Origin: Candidatus Dependentiae bacterium
Lineage (GTDB): Bacteria > Babelota > Babeliae > Babelales > Vermiphilaceae
Direction of reading: 5' to 3'
NCBI GenBank assembly: GCA_026389015.1
Contig: JAPLIR010000027.1
Coordinates: forward strand, 1-45,439
DNA length: 45,439 nt
Each line of letters starts with the position of its first letter. The stretch's first letter is position 1. Below, in pieces: positions 1-7,211 of this stretch. The position numbers and the translations under genes are program-made. The notes below the pieces were generated by a model, which made no database searches, had not been told where the DNA came from, and worked only from the letters and a program-made list of their open reading frames with translations.

Positions 1-1135
1 GCAATTAGCATCCGATCTTCCTGCAGGAGTAACGCTGACGGCTGATGGCAAAATGTTGCCGTGGGATGCTGCCTACGCAACCAACTATTATAAAAAGAAG
101 CATTTTAATATCGACGAAACTGAGATCGCAAACTACTTCCCGATGGAAAAAACCATTAAAGGATTGCTTGATATTTACGAACAATTTTTTGGGCTGCGAT
201 TTAATGAAGCATCAATTCCACACGTATGGCATGAGGGTGTAAGACTGCTCGAGGTGTACGATGCCGCATCAGACAAACTTTTGGGTTATTTCCTGTTGGA
301 TTTGTACCCACGTGATAATAAATATTCCCATGCATGTCATGTGAGCATTGTTCCTTCAATCTATGGTGCGAATAACGAATTACTTCCCGCGTTATCATTA
401 GTCATTGCAAACTTTCCGCAATCAACGGCAACAAAACCATCGCTATTGAAACGCAAAGACGTTACTACGTTCTTTCATGAATTTGGCCATGCATTGCATG
501 CGCTGCTTGGCAGAACACAGATTGCCTCACTTTCTGGTACCAGCGTGAAGCGTGATTTTGTAGAGATGCCATCGCAAATGTTAGAAGAGTGGTTGTGGGA
601 TTCAGCGATTTTAAAGCAAGTAAGCGGACACTATCAAACAGGTGCCCCTCTGCCTGATGATCTCATTGAGCGTATTCTTGCTTTGAAGAACTTTAACCCT
701 GCGCGTTTTGTGCAAACCCAGTTATTTTATGCATCACTCTCTCTTGATTATTTTAAAGAAGGCGCTCAAAAAGATACTTTCCAAATTTATAAAGATTTAT
801 CGACAAAGATATTAAAACATTCAGCCTTCTCTGATGAAAAACATATGTATGCTGCCTTTGGCCACTTGACTGGCTATGGTGCTAAATATTATGGTTATTT
901 GTGGTCAAAGGTTTTTGCGCTCGATCTTTTTGCAGAAATTAAAAAGCATGGATTACTCAACCCTGAGATTGGCAAAAAATACGTGCACGATGTTATTGGC
1001 CGTGGTGGTAGCGATGAGCCTATGGTTTTGCTTGAAGCTTTCTTGGGCAGAGAGCCAAACCAAGAAGCGTTCTTGAAAGATCTAGGATTGGATGAAGTTC
1101 AGGAGCTTTCTGTAACCAAGACGAGTGTTATTTAA
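1..1135 (+). CDS. M3 family metallopeptidase (oligopeptidase F/A or Dcp-like), 5' end outside window
   Basis: This is the C-terminal part of a zinc oligopeptidase of the thimet oligopeptidase/oligopeptidase A family, which degrades short peptides in the cytoplasm. The frame is open from base 2, so the ATG at 53 is internal and the gene is cut by the window edge. The zinc site is visible as HEFGHALH (bases about 477-500), the two histidines and glutamate of HExxH. The downstream glutamate ligand sits in DFVEMPSQMLEEW, the family's usual context. The C-terminal GYGAKYYGYLWSKVFA segment matches the family's conserved tyrosine-rich substrate-binding loop. About 378 residues are present and full members are near 600-700, so roughly a third to a half is missing. 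A strong bidirectional terminator follows directly. The family call is secure; the exact subfamily is not. Confidence 0.93.
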   Translation, partial: QLASDLPAGVTLTADGKMLPWDAAYATNYYKKKHFNIDETEIANYFPMEKTIKGLLDIYEQFFGLRFNEASIPHVWHEGVRLLEVYDAASDKLLGYFLLDLYPRDNKYSHACHVSIVPSIYGANNELLPALSLVIANFPQSTATKPSLLKRKDVTTFFHEFGHALHALLGRTQIASLSGTSVKRDFVEMPSQMLEEWLWDSAILKQVSGHYQTGAPLPDDLIERILALKNFNPARFVQTQLFYASLSLDYFKEGAQKDTFQIYKDLSTKILKHSAFSDEKHMYAAFGHLTGYGAKYYGYLWSKVFALDLFAEIKKHGLLNPEIGKKYVHDVIGRGGSDEPMVLLEAFLGREPNQEAFLKDLGLDEVQELSVTKTSVI

Positions 1136-1171
1136 GAACTTTTAAATTGAGTTGTTCATTAATAAGTATGC

Positions 1172-1219
1172 ATCAGCCTCAGCGGATAGAAGTTATCTGC
1201 TGAGGCTGATTTTTTTTAT
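1172..1219 (+). terminator. Bidirectional rho-independent terminator
   Basis: A perfect 12-bp stem, ATCAGCCTCAGC at 1172-1183 with GCTGAGGCTGAT at 1199-1210, is extended by GATA/TATC pairing inside the loop. It is followed by a run of eight T. It lies between the convergent peptidase gene and the minus-strand gene ending at 1216. The T-run makes it strongest for the plus-strand gene. Confidence 0.9.
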
Positions 1220-3162
1220 TTTTTCTTAATTTTTTTTACCGATGTTGCCATGAATTTTTTTATAGCATCGGCTATAGTTTTTGTTTCATCGTCAGTTAAT
1301 AATTTTGAGAGTAATATGTCATATGAAAAGTCTTTTTTTAATGATGGATTTATAAAATAGTTGGCAAGGGCATTGAGGAAGGTGTTATTGGACACTAGGT
1401 TGTTGAGTTTGCCGACTGCTTTTATGGTGTCATTGTGATAGAATAAACTTCTATGTTGTATGGTATTCGATTCATCAGTATATACAACGTCAAGTTGATT
1501 GCGGTGTACCTTGATAAGGACCTGCCGTTTTGTTTTTTTGCTGGAATCTTCTAAGGTTTTTATATAAAAGTATTTGGGGAATGTGTATTGGACATTTCGC
1601 ATTGCTTGCAATAGAAGATCAAATGAAGAGGCGGTTTCAAGAAGAGTAATTTTATGAAGATTTACCGTGGGGGTTGCAGATATAAATGCATTAGGCGAAT
1701 AAGCATCCATTTTTATATGACTTATTGTTGTTGGATAAATCAATACTGTTTTTTCGGTGCTTTTTATAAGAATTGGTGTTTTATCTAATGTATTTTGACG
1801 GGCTAATACGTGCGTGATTACTTTTATGTCATCATTGATAGCAACTGCTCTAAACACAGTGGTACCAGGAAACATCACTTGCGGCAGTCCAGCAATTGCC
1901 AGAGCTTTATTTTTACCTATCATAATTGAAGGCACATCGGTAATGGGACGTAAAATTTCTTTTAATTGTTGATCGTTAAATCGTGCTTTCTGGGTGCCGT
2001 CTTTGTGAGAATATTTATGCAGCGCATCAAAGAATCCCGCTAAGTACACTGATTTTTCAGTTTTTGCGGCATCGGCTAGACACTGTGGCGTTTTACAAGA
2101 GAGGCAGTTGTTCAGTAACTTTTTTGTGTGAAATGTTACCAGATCTTCGCCTATAGAGCCCATGCTGATAAAAAAATCTGGTGTTGTATTAGAGAGGGTG
2201 ACTCCTTGGTTATTAACGATGGTGGCCATGTTAGCTAGTAGTGTATTATAGCCTCCCGCATAACAGCTTATATAATGCAAAAAATTAGTATTGATTGCTT
2301 GAATAAAAAATCTCAGTAAAATACCGAATCTAGATAATCCAAGGCCTGCTATTGTTGAATCGCTGTGCCCCTCAGGGCTTAGGGTATTAATTTGATTGGG
2401 CAATAAACCTTTATTAATTGCCGTTTCTAAGGTTTTTGAATACATGCCATGGCCAATTAAGTAAATGTTCCACATGCCAGCATCTTCCATATTCTTGTAT
2501 GCAGTCTTATAGGTAAACATGCTTTGGAGACTTGTAAGATCAATAGTTTTTCTGACGTCTATTGCTTGGTCAGAAGGAGTGAATTCTTCAAGATTTTTAA
2601 GGTTAAATCCGAGATCCTCTCTATCCTTTTGTGAGTCATAGGTTTTGGGAATAAAGAGATAAAAACTTTTATCATTAGTTTTGTATATGGTCCAGTCTGT
2701 AGCGCACTCTTGTAGGAATTTATTTTTTATTTTTTTTATTGTTTCTTCAGTGGCTGTTAAAAAAAGATTAAAGATGTGGCTTGTGGTTATAACAGGGTAT
2801 TGTTTTTCACATAGTGCGAGCGTAAAACCTATGGATATTGCCTCTTCTGCGTTGTTTTCTGTTGTATTGAGAAGGATAATAACGTCGTGGAGATGGGGGT
2901 TTCTTGTGATATTTTTTTCTGTGTTATTTTTTGTTTCTTCTTCATTTTTTTTTATTATTTTAACTGGTGTTGGTTTTTTTAATAATTGTTTGTTTAGATC
3001 TGCTAGTTCTTGCTCGGTTAAAGGAAATGTAGAGATTTTCGATGATTGTTCTATTTCTGGGTTATCTGTAGCCGTAGGTGCTTCTGGAGTTTGTGCAGCA
3101 TTAATAATCATAGTACATGCTTGTGCTAGTATGAATAAGAATACTATGTTTCTGAATTTCAT
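1216..3162 (-). CDS. Exported protein with a possible clan CD (caspase/gingipain-like) cysteine peptidase core
   Basis: No known family is recognised with certainty. The 648-residue product begins with a signal peptide (about residues 1-22, ending in NAA), so it should be exported. A low-complexity acidic/lysine-rich linker follows to about residue 90. The notable part is residues 232-305: a hydrophobic strand ending in IYLIGHG (H238-G239) and, about 60 residues later, a second strand ending in LHYISCYAGG (S299-C300). A His-Gly after one beta strand and a Cys after the next is the catalytic layout of clan CD peptidases (caspases, gingipains, clostripain, CHAT domains). The residues beyond 350 have no recognised domain. 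The start has AAGGA six bases upstream. The peptidase role is inference from motif spacing; a non-catalytic surface protein is the alternative. Confidence 0.85.
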   Translation of the reverse strand: MKFRNIVFLFILAQACTMIINAAQTPEAPTATDNPEIEQSSKISTFPLTEQELADLNKQLLKKPTPVKIIKKNEEETKNNTEKNITRNPHLHDVIILLNTTENNAEEAISIGFTLALCEKQYPVITTSHIFNLFLTATEETIKKIKNKFLQECATDWTIYKTNDKSFYLFIPKTYDSQKDREDLGFNLKNLEEFTPSDQAIDVRKTIDLTSLQSMFTYKTAYKNMEDAGMWNIYLIGHGMYSKTLETAINKGLLPNQINTLSPEGHSDSTIAGLGLSRFGILLRFFIQAINTNFLHYISCYAGGYNTLLANMATIVNNQGVTLSNTTPDFFISMGSIGEDLVTFHTKKLLNNCLSCKTPQCLADAAKTEKSVYLAGFFDALHKYSHKDGTQKARFNDQQLKEILRPITDVPSIMIGKNKALAIAGLPQVMFPGTTVFRAVAINDDIKVITHVLARQNTLDKTPILIKSTEKTVLIYPTTISHIKMDAYSPNAFISATPTVNLHKITLLETASSFDLLLQAMRNVQYTFPKYFYIKTLEDSSKKTKRQVLIKVHRNQLDVVYTDESNTIQHRSLFYHNDTIKAVGKLNNLVSNNTFLNALANYFINPSLKKDFSYDILLSKLLTDDETKTIADAIKKFMATSVKKIKKK

Positions 3163-3203
3163 AAGATTCCTTTTTTTATAATTAAGAGTTCATATGAAGC
3201 TAA

Positions 3204-4166
3204 CTACTCTTTCATTCGTTCGTCAATAATAGTGAATTTGATGATATTACCTTCTATACGGCTGCGAATTTTAATGCCCGGCACAAAGGCTTCTTCTTTT
3301 AAAATCCAACTGCCCGCCCAATGGTGAAGCGCGAATGTTTCCGGTTTGATTATGTTTTCTATAGTTGATCGATCTTTGGTTTCTTTATCAATGGGATAAA
3401 AAAAACTTGCCGGGAACACGATGTCGGTGGTTGTCCCGGTGCTTGCAAGATCTAACACTGCTTGGGTAAAAAGCATGGGTCCTGTTTTTATCACAATGTT
3501 TTGTTCGGCACTTTTGTCATTTTTTATGCCATCGATGCAGGTGCGTACTATTGGATGGCCAGAAATTGAGCCAATCAAGCCATTGGGAATAATAATGGGG
3601 GCCAGAAACATAGCCATGCCAGGTAACTCAAGGCCAGTATAAAAATCATACGAGTAGTGCAAAACATCAAAAGGTTGTACGCACTCAAAATCGGTGTCGA
3701 CATAGAGTCCTCCAAAACGATACAGAATTTCGTAGCGGGCAATGTCGGAACGTTCGGCATAGTTTATGGCCGTGTCATAGGCTGCTTGATTTTCTAGGCC
3801 CAGAGCGGCAATGTCGGCATCGGTCCATAGTTTATACTCCCAATCTGGGTGGTGCTGTTGCCAGGTGGCTGCAAGATTTTTAAATTTTTCTGGCAATGGT
3901 GAGCCCAGCCATATTTGGTGAATTATTTTGGGAATCTTTGGCGTTGCCTGCGGTGCACTATTGGTTGATATATTTTTGTTGTACAGTGCTTGAAAGTGTG
4001 TGAGCATATTTTGTGCGGCAGCAGTCTGCGTTCCCTTGATGTAGTAATGGCTGTAGAGTGGATGATTTTTACCCATAGCGGTTTGAAAATCAACAGGGTG
4101 ATTGGTAATGTCGTTGGCAACACAAAGCGTAGTGGTGATGAATAGGCAGTATGCAAATAGCTTCAT
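3204..4166 (-). CDS. Exported GT32-family glycosyltransferase (DXD sugar-binding)
   Basis: A 320-residue glycosyltransferase of the Och1/TcdA-TcdB-related GT32 type, which moves a hexose from a nucleotide sugar to an acceptor. Motifs seen: PKIIHQIWLG (about 79-88), which opens the Rossmann fold; SDIARYEIL (140-148); and GGLYVDTDFE (152-161), with the DTD metal/nucleotide-sugar motif at 157-159. A hydrophobic N terminus (residues 1-17, ending CVA) looks like a signal peptide. That is unusual for an enzyme using cytosolic sugar nucleotides and would suit export to a host cell, as for large clostridial toxins and Legionella GT effectors. The start has AAAGGAA a few bases upstream. It follows the alkaline phosphatase gene on the same strand, separated by a terminator hairpin. 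The family call is firm; the acceptor is unknown. Confidence 0.88.
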   Translation of the reverse strand: MKLFAYCLFITTTLCVANDITNHPVDFQTAMGKNHPLYSHYYIKGTQTAAAQNMLTHFQALYNKNISTNSAPQATPKIPKIIHQIWLGSPLPEKFKNLAATWQQHHPDWEYKLWTDADIAALGLENQAAYDTAINYAERSDIARYEILYRFGGLYVDTDFECVQPFDVLHYSYDFYTGLELPGMAMFLAPIIIPNGLIGSISGHPIVRTCIDGIKNDKSAEQNIVIKTGPMLFTQAVLDLASTGTTTDIVFPASFFYPIDKETKDRSTIENIIKPETFALHHWAGSWILKEEAFVPGIKIRSRIEGNIIKFTIIDERMKE

Positions 4167-4184
4167 TCAAGTTCCTTTATATGT

Positions 4185-4220
4185 AAGAAAGGGTTTACCG
4201 TGTACGATAAACCCTTTCTT
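4185..4220 (-). terminator. Intergenic terminator hairpin
   Basis: A perfect 13-bp inverted repeat, AAGAAAGGGTTTA (4185-4197) and TAAACCCTTTCTT (4208-4220), with a 10-base loop, lies between the alkaline phosphatase gene (ending 4257) and the glycosyltransferase gene (starting 4166). Both genes are on the minus strand. The T-rich tail on the minus side is short, so it may only partly stop transcription. Confidence 0.65.
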
Positions 4221-4256
4221 ATTTTTATTCAATGCATAGCGCGAGAAATAAGATTT

Positions 4257-6017
4257 TTATTTATGCTCTATTTCCGCTTGCTGTTTTTCAATGGTTTCAG
4301 TTTGCTCCGAATGCTTCTTAGCAGCATCTTCCTTTTCCTGTTCTTGAGGGCAAAGTTCGTAGATGCCAGGTAGCACTTGTGCTGTTGAGGCTGATGGTTT
4401 TTGCACATTGGTGATTTGTGCCAAGGTGTTAGCCAATTGTGTACTATACACTTTTTGAACTACTTTTTTCTTTTCGATCTCACCTTTTTTATAGATGACT
4501 AATGGCACATGGGTGTCATAATTATATGGCGATTCATGTGAAGTACCGGTGGTGTATTTGGTGAGTAATGCATAAGGTTGCAGTTGCACAAACAGCTGGC
4601 CGCTTCTACCAGGGTAGCGTTGCATTTTGAAGTTGTTTTCTAGTTCTTGATGCACAGGGTCGAATGGCAACATGTCGAGCTCAGAATAGGTCCAGACATT
4701 TTTGACGCCATCTTTGAGCATCAAAAATGCTTTGAGTTCTTTGGTGATATCAGCCATTGCTGCCGTGTTAAGTTCTTTGAGCAATTTTCCATCAAAGTAA
4801 AAATGAGGCATTTGAAAGTGAGTGACCAAGCTGCCTATTTGATGTTTTTTGAGAACGACTTCATTCATCTCTTTAATAAGATCTTGGACCGATAATTTGT
4901 AGGCAGTCTTAATGCCTTTCTCTTTAAGGATGCCCTGCATTGGCACGACGCCATGGTCGGCCGTGAGCACGAAAAGCACTTTGTTTTTACCGATCTTTTT
5001 TTGTGCGTATTGAATGAATTTCTTTAATGCTGCATCAACATGATAGACCATATCGATCGCTTCAAGAGAATCGGGGCCGTATTGATGGGCGATTAAGTCT
5101 AAGCTGCTGAGCGATATCCACAACAAGAGCTCATTGTTTTTAGTTAAATTTTTGTCGATACAATCTTGTGCTAATTCGAGGAGAAGGTCGTTGCCCATGG
5201 GTGATTTATAAACGGATGTAAACGGATCTTTATTGCTAGGGTCGTGGTTGATGGTACGTGTTTTGCCAATGACACTCTCGTTGTGAGCTGCATAGGCATA
5301 GTTATGTGTTTGTGCAAAATCATAATATTTACTGTTTTGCTCGTACATTAAATTCCATTGTGTTGTTGTCAGTTCATTAACCTTTTTTCGTTTATTAAAT
5401 TCTACAACCCATGAAGGTAGTTGATTGAAGTAAGCTTTGCTGGAGGTAAAAAGCCCGGTTTCATTGTCAAACCAGATTGCTTTGCCAAGCTTGGTTGCCG
5501 TGGTGATAGCAGCACGACTTTTGATGGATAAGCTAAATGCCACGTGAGGCGTGTTAGGCTGTGATTGTAATACAAATTGGTCGCTTAGCCCATCGACCAT
5601 AATGAGTTTGGGTCCTTTGCCGTAATTGTGCATTTCGGTTTCTGATTTAAATACAGCGGCTGTTGTTGCATCGTCATCATCAGGCGCTATTTCTTTGCCT
5701 GAGACATCAAACCAAGAATTGGCAATAATGCCGTGATCTTTTGGCAACACGCCCGTGTTTAATGCGGTGTGGCCAACTGCTGTTTCAGGCATTGCATGCG
5801 GATGGTGGGCGTTTTCGTATACAACGCCATTGTCGAGCAAGAATCTGATGCCGCCAGTGAGGAATGGTTTTAATTTATAGAGGTAATGATAAGCAAATTG
5901 ATCGATAACAAAGACAATGGTGGCATGTGGTTTTTCTATGCATAATGCCGGGGCGCTGACAGTTAATAGCAGAAGAAGGGTGATGCGATTAAAAAAAAAG
6001 TGATTTGTGTGTGTCAT
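4257..6017 (-). CDS. PafA-like alkaline phosphatase (phosphomonoesterase), exported
   Basis: A member of the alkaline phosphatase/nucleotide pyrophosphatase superfamily that most resembles phosphate-irrepressible PafA. With the start at 6017 the first metal aspartate is D39 (FVIDQFAY), the nucleophile is T84 (AVGHTALNTG), and N100 lies in IIANSWFD. K166 and R168 (KSR) match the K/R pair that gives PafA its preference for phosphate monoesters. The remaining metal ligands are in SLSSLDLIAHQYG, LTADHG and the late THVPL region. An N-terminal hydrophobic segment indicates export to the periplasm. An upstream ATG at 6029 reads ATGGAGTTACAAATG: GGAG there is the ribosome binding site for the ATG at 6017, so the shorter form is chosen. 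The likely role is to release phosphate from organic phosphates, perhaps host-derived. Confidence 0.9.
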   Translation of the reverse strand: MTHTNHFFFNRITLLLLLTVSAPALCIEKPHATIVFVIDQFAYHYLYKLKPFLTGGIRFLLDNGVVYENAHHPHAMPETAVGHTALNTGVLPKDHGIIANSWFDVSGKEIAPDDDDATTAAVFKSETEMHNYGKGPKLIMVDGLSDQFVLQSQPNTPHVAFSLSIKSRAAITTATKLGKAIWFDNETGLFTSSKAYFNQLPSWVVEFNKRKKVNELTTTQWNLMYEQNSKYYDFAQTHNYAYAAHNESVIGKTRTINHDPSNKDPFTSVYKSPMGNDLLLELAQDCIDKNLTKNNELLLWISLSSLDLIAHQYGPDSLEAIDMVYHVDAALKKFIQYAQKKIGKNKVLFVLTADHGVVPMQGILKEKGIKTAYKLSVQDLIKEMNEVVLKKHQIGSLVTHFQMPHFYFDGKLLKELNTAAMADITKELKAFLMLKDGVKNVWTYSELDMLPFDPVHQELENNFKMQRYPGRSGQLFVQLQPYALLTKYTTGTSHESPYNYDTHVPLVIYKKGEIEKKKVVQKVYSTQLANTLAQITNVQKPSASTAQVLPGIYELCPQEQEKEDAAKKHSEQTETIEKQQAEIEHK

Positions 6018-6201
6018 TTGTAACTCCATGATTTAAGATGTTTTTTATTATGACAAACGTAATAAATATACGGGAAGTAAAGCAATGGTTTGGGACAGGG
6101 ATCAAATACCTTTGATTTTTACAAACAAAACTAGCTTATTTTTTTCAGTGACCCTACGCTAACTAATAAAATAAATAACCCTCAAGATATATTGATGTGC
6201 A

Positions 6202-6789
6202 ATGGAAAAAAACAAAGGCATTGTCCTCAAAACCTATTTGCCCCAAAAGTGCAAGATCGTTGTGCTTGATAATGAAATAGGCAAAATTGTCGTGGTGCCT
6301 AATCGCCAAGACATTAGCTACGGCGCATGCATTATGTATTCAATTCGAGAGCAGCATAATTGCTCTTTTATCTATGATATTGAGTTGATCGATAGCCCTT
6401 TGTGTTTGGGCAAAGATGATATTTTATTTGTTCATCATATTCTTGAATTATGTTACTATTTTATTCCAGCGCAAAGCAGTGTTTCGCCATTATTCAACTT
6501 ACTCATATTGCTGTATGAATCACGACATGTGTTTGAAGATAGTGTTGTTAAAAAACTTTTTTTATTTAAATTTTTTACAACATTAGGCTTTTACCCAGAA
6601 GGTCAAAGATTTCAAACACCGTATTTTCATATTTTAGCATCAACATCTATTGACAATCTCATTGGTCTGACCATAGATTTAAAGGTCGAACAAGAATTGG
6701 ATTTTTGGCTATTGCACTGTATATCGCTTCATCCATGTATTAATAATTTTAAAACCGTCAGTTTTTTACACAATAATAGGGCAGTATGA
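6202..6789 (+). CDS. RecO-like protein, divergent
   Basis: A 195-residue protein with a weak but ordered resemblance to RecO, which loads RecA on SSB-coated DNA in RecFOR repair. The N terminus (KGIVLKTYLPQKCKIVVL, then EIGKIVVVPN) has the strand pattern of the RecO OB-fold. The middle helical part (HHILELCYYFIP, LFNLLILLYES, LFLFKFFTTLGFYPE) matches the hydrophobic spacing of the RecO C-terminal helical domain, including the usual lG(F/Y)xPE. No zinc cysteines are present, and the protein is shorter than typical RecO (about 240). It overlaps the start of the channel gene by 4 bases (ATGA), so the two are probably co-translated. If not RecO, it is an unknown cytosolic protein. Confidence 0.6.
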   Translation: MEKNKGIVLKTYLPQKCKIVVLDNEIGKIVVVPNRQDISYGACIMYSIREQHNCSFIYDIELIDSPLCLGKDDILFVHHILELCYYFIPAQSSVSPLFNLLILLYESRHVFEDSVVKKLFLFKFFTTLGFYPEGQRFQTPYFHILASTSIDNLIGLTIDLKVEQELDFWLLHCISLHPCINNFKTVSFLHNNRAV

Positions 6790-7186
6790 AATTTTTTATA
6801 AAACTAATCCTCAGTAGCGTATGGTTGATAGGTTCATTGAATGGGGCAAGCATTATTGATGCAGCCAGTCAAAAAATACCAAATGCCAGTGCGATATTCA
6901 AAAGTGTTGCAGAAGAAAAGCTGAGCAACTCACCAAGTTGACGCAGGAACAAGCGGCGCTTGAAGCACAAAAAGATGTAGCATTTAAAAATATAGCAGTA
7001 GCGCTTGAAGAAAATAAAAATAAACGTACTGCTGTAGAACAAGCCTTAGAGAAAGACACTCAAGATGAGTTTTTGCTCAAAAAATTATCATTGTTAACCG
7101 AGACAAATGACACCTTGCGCGACCTTGAGCGCGTATGGAATGGTCTTTTGAAAATAGTAGCTGATCACAAAATTTTATTTTTTTGA
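6786..7186 (+). pseudogene. 5' part of the mechanosensitive channel gene, disrupted by two frameshifts
   Basis: The ATG at 6786 overlaps the previous stop and opens a signal-peptide-like sequence (MKFFIKLILSSVWLIGSLNG) that would target the channel's large periplasmic domain. The frame stops at TGA 6939, but the coiled-coil sequence continues without a break in the -1 frame from about 6917 (KAEQLTKLTQEQAALEAQ) to a stop at 7184. It then returns to the original frame at the seven-T run 7178-7184 (FEDLEDIHQKM, joining the ATG at 7212). The shifts fall at AGAAGAAAAG and TTTTTTT, are of opposite sign, and together restore the frame. Either the sequence has two homopolymer indel errors, or the gene is decaying. 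With both corrected the protein would be about 1170 residues, close to MscK size. Confidence 0.8.
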
Positions 7187-7211
7187 AGATCTTGAAGATA
7201 TTCATCAAAAA

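Noticed and set aside
2681-3181. 166-codon frame on the plus strand
   Set aside because: It is antisense to the signal peptide and linker of the 648-residue exported protein and is hydrophobic only because the other strand is Lys/Asn-rich.
6917-6920. Programmed -1 ribosomal frameshift in the channel gene
   Set aside because: There is no X-XXY-YYZ heptamer in the zero frame and no downstream stimulatory stem was seen. A second, opposite shift would also be needed. Sequence error or decay is simpler.
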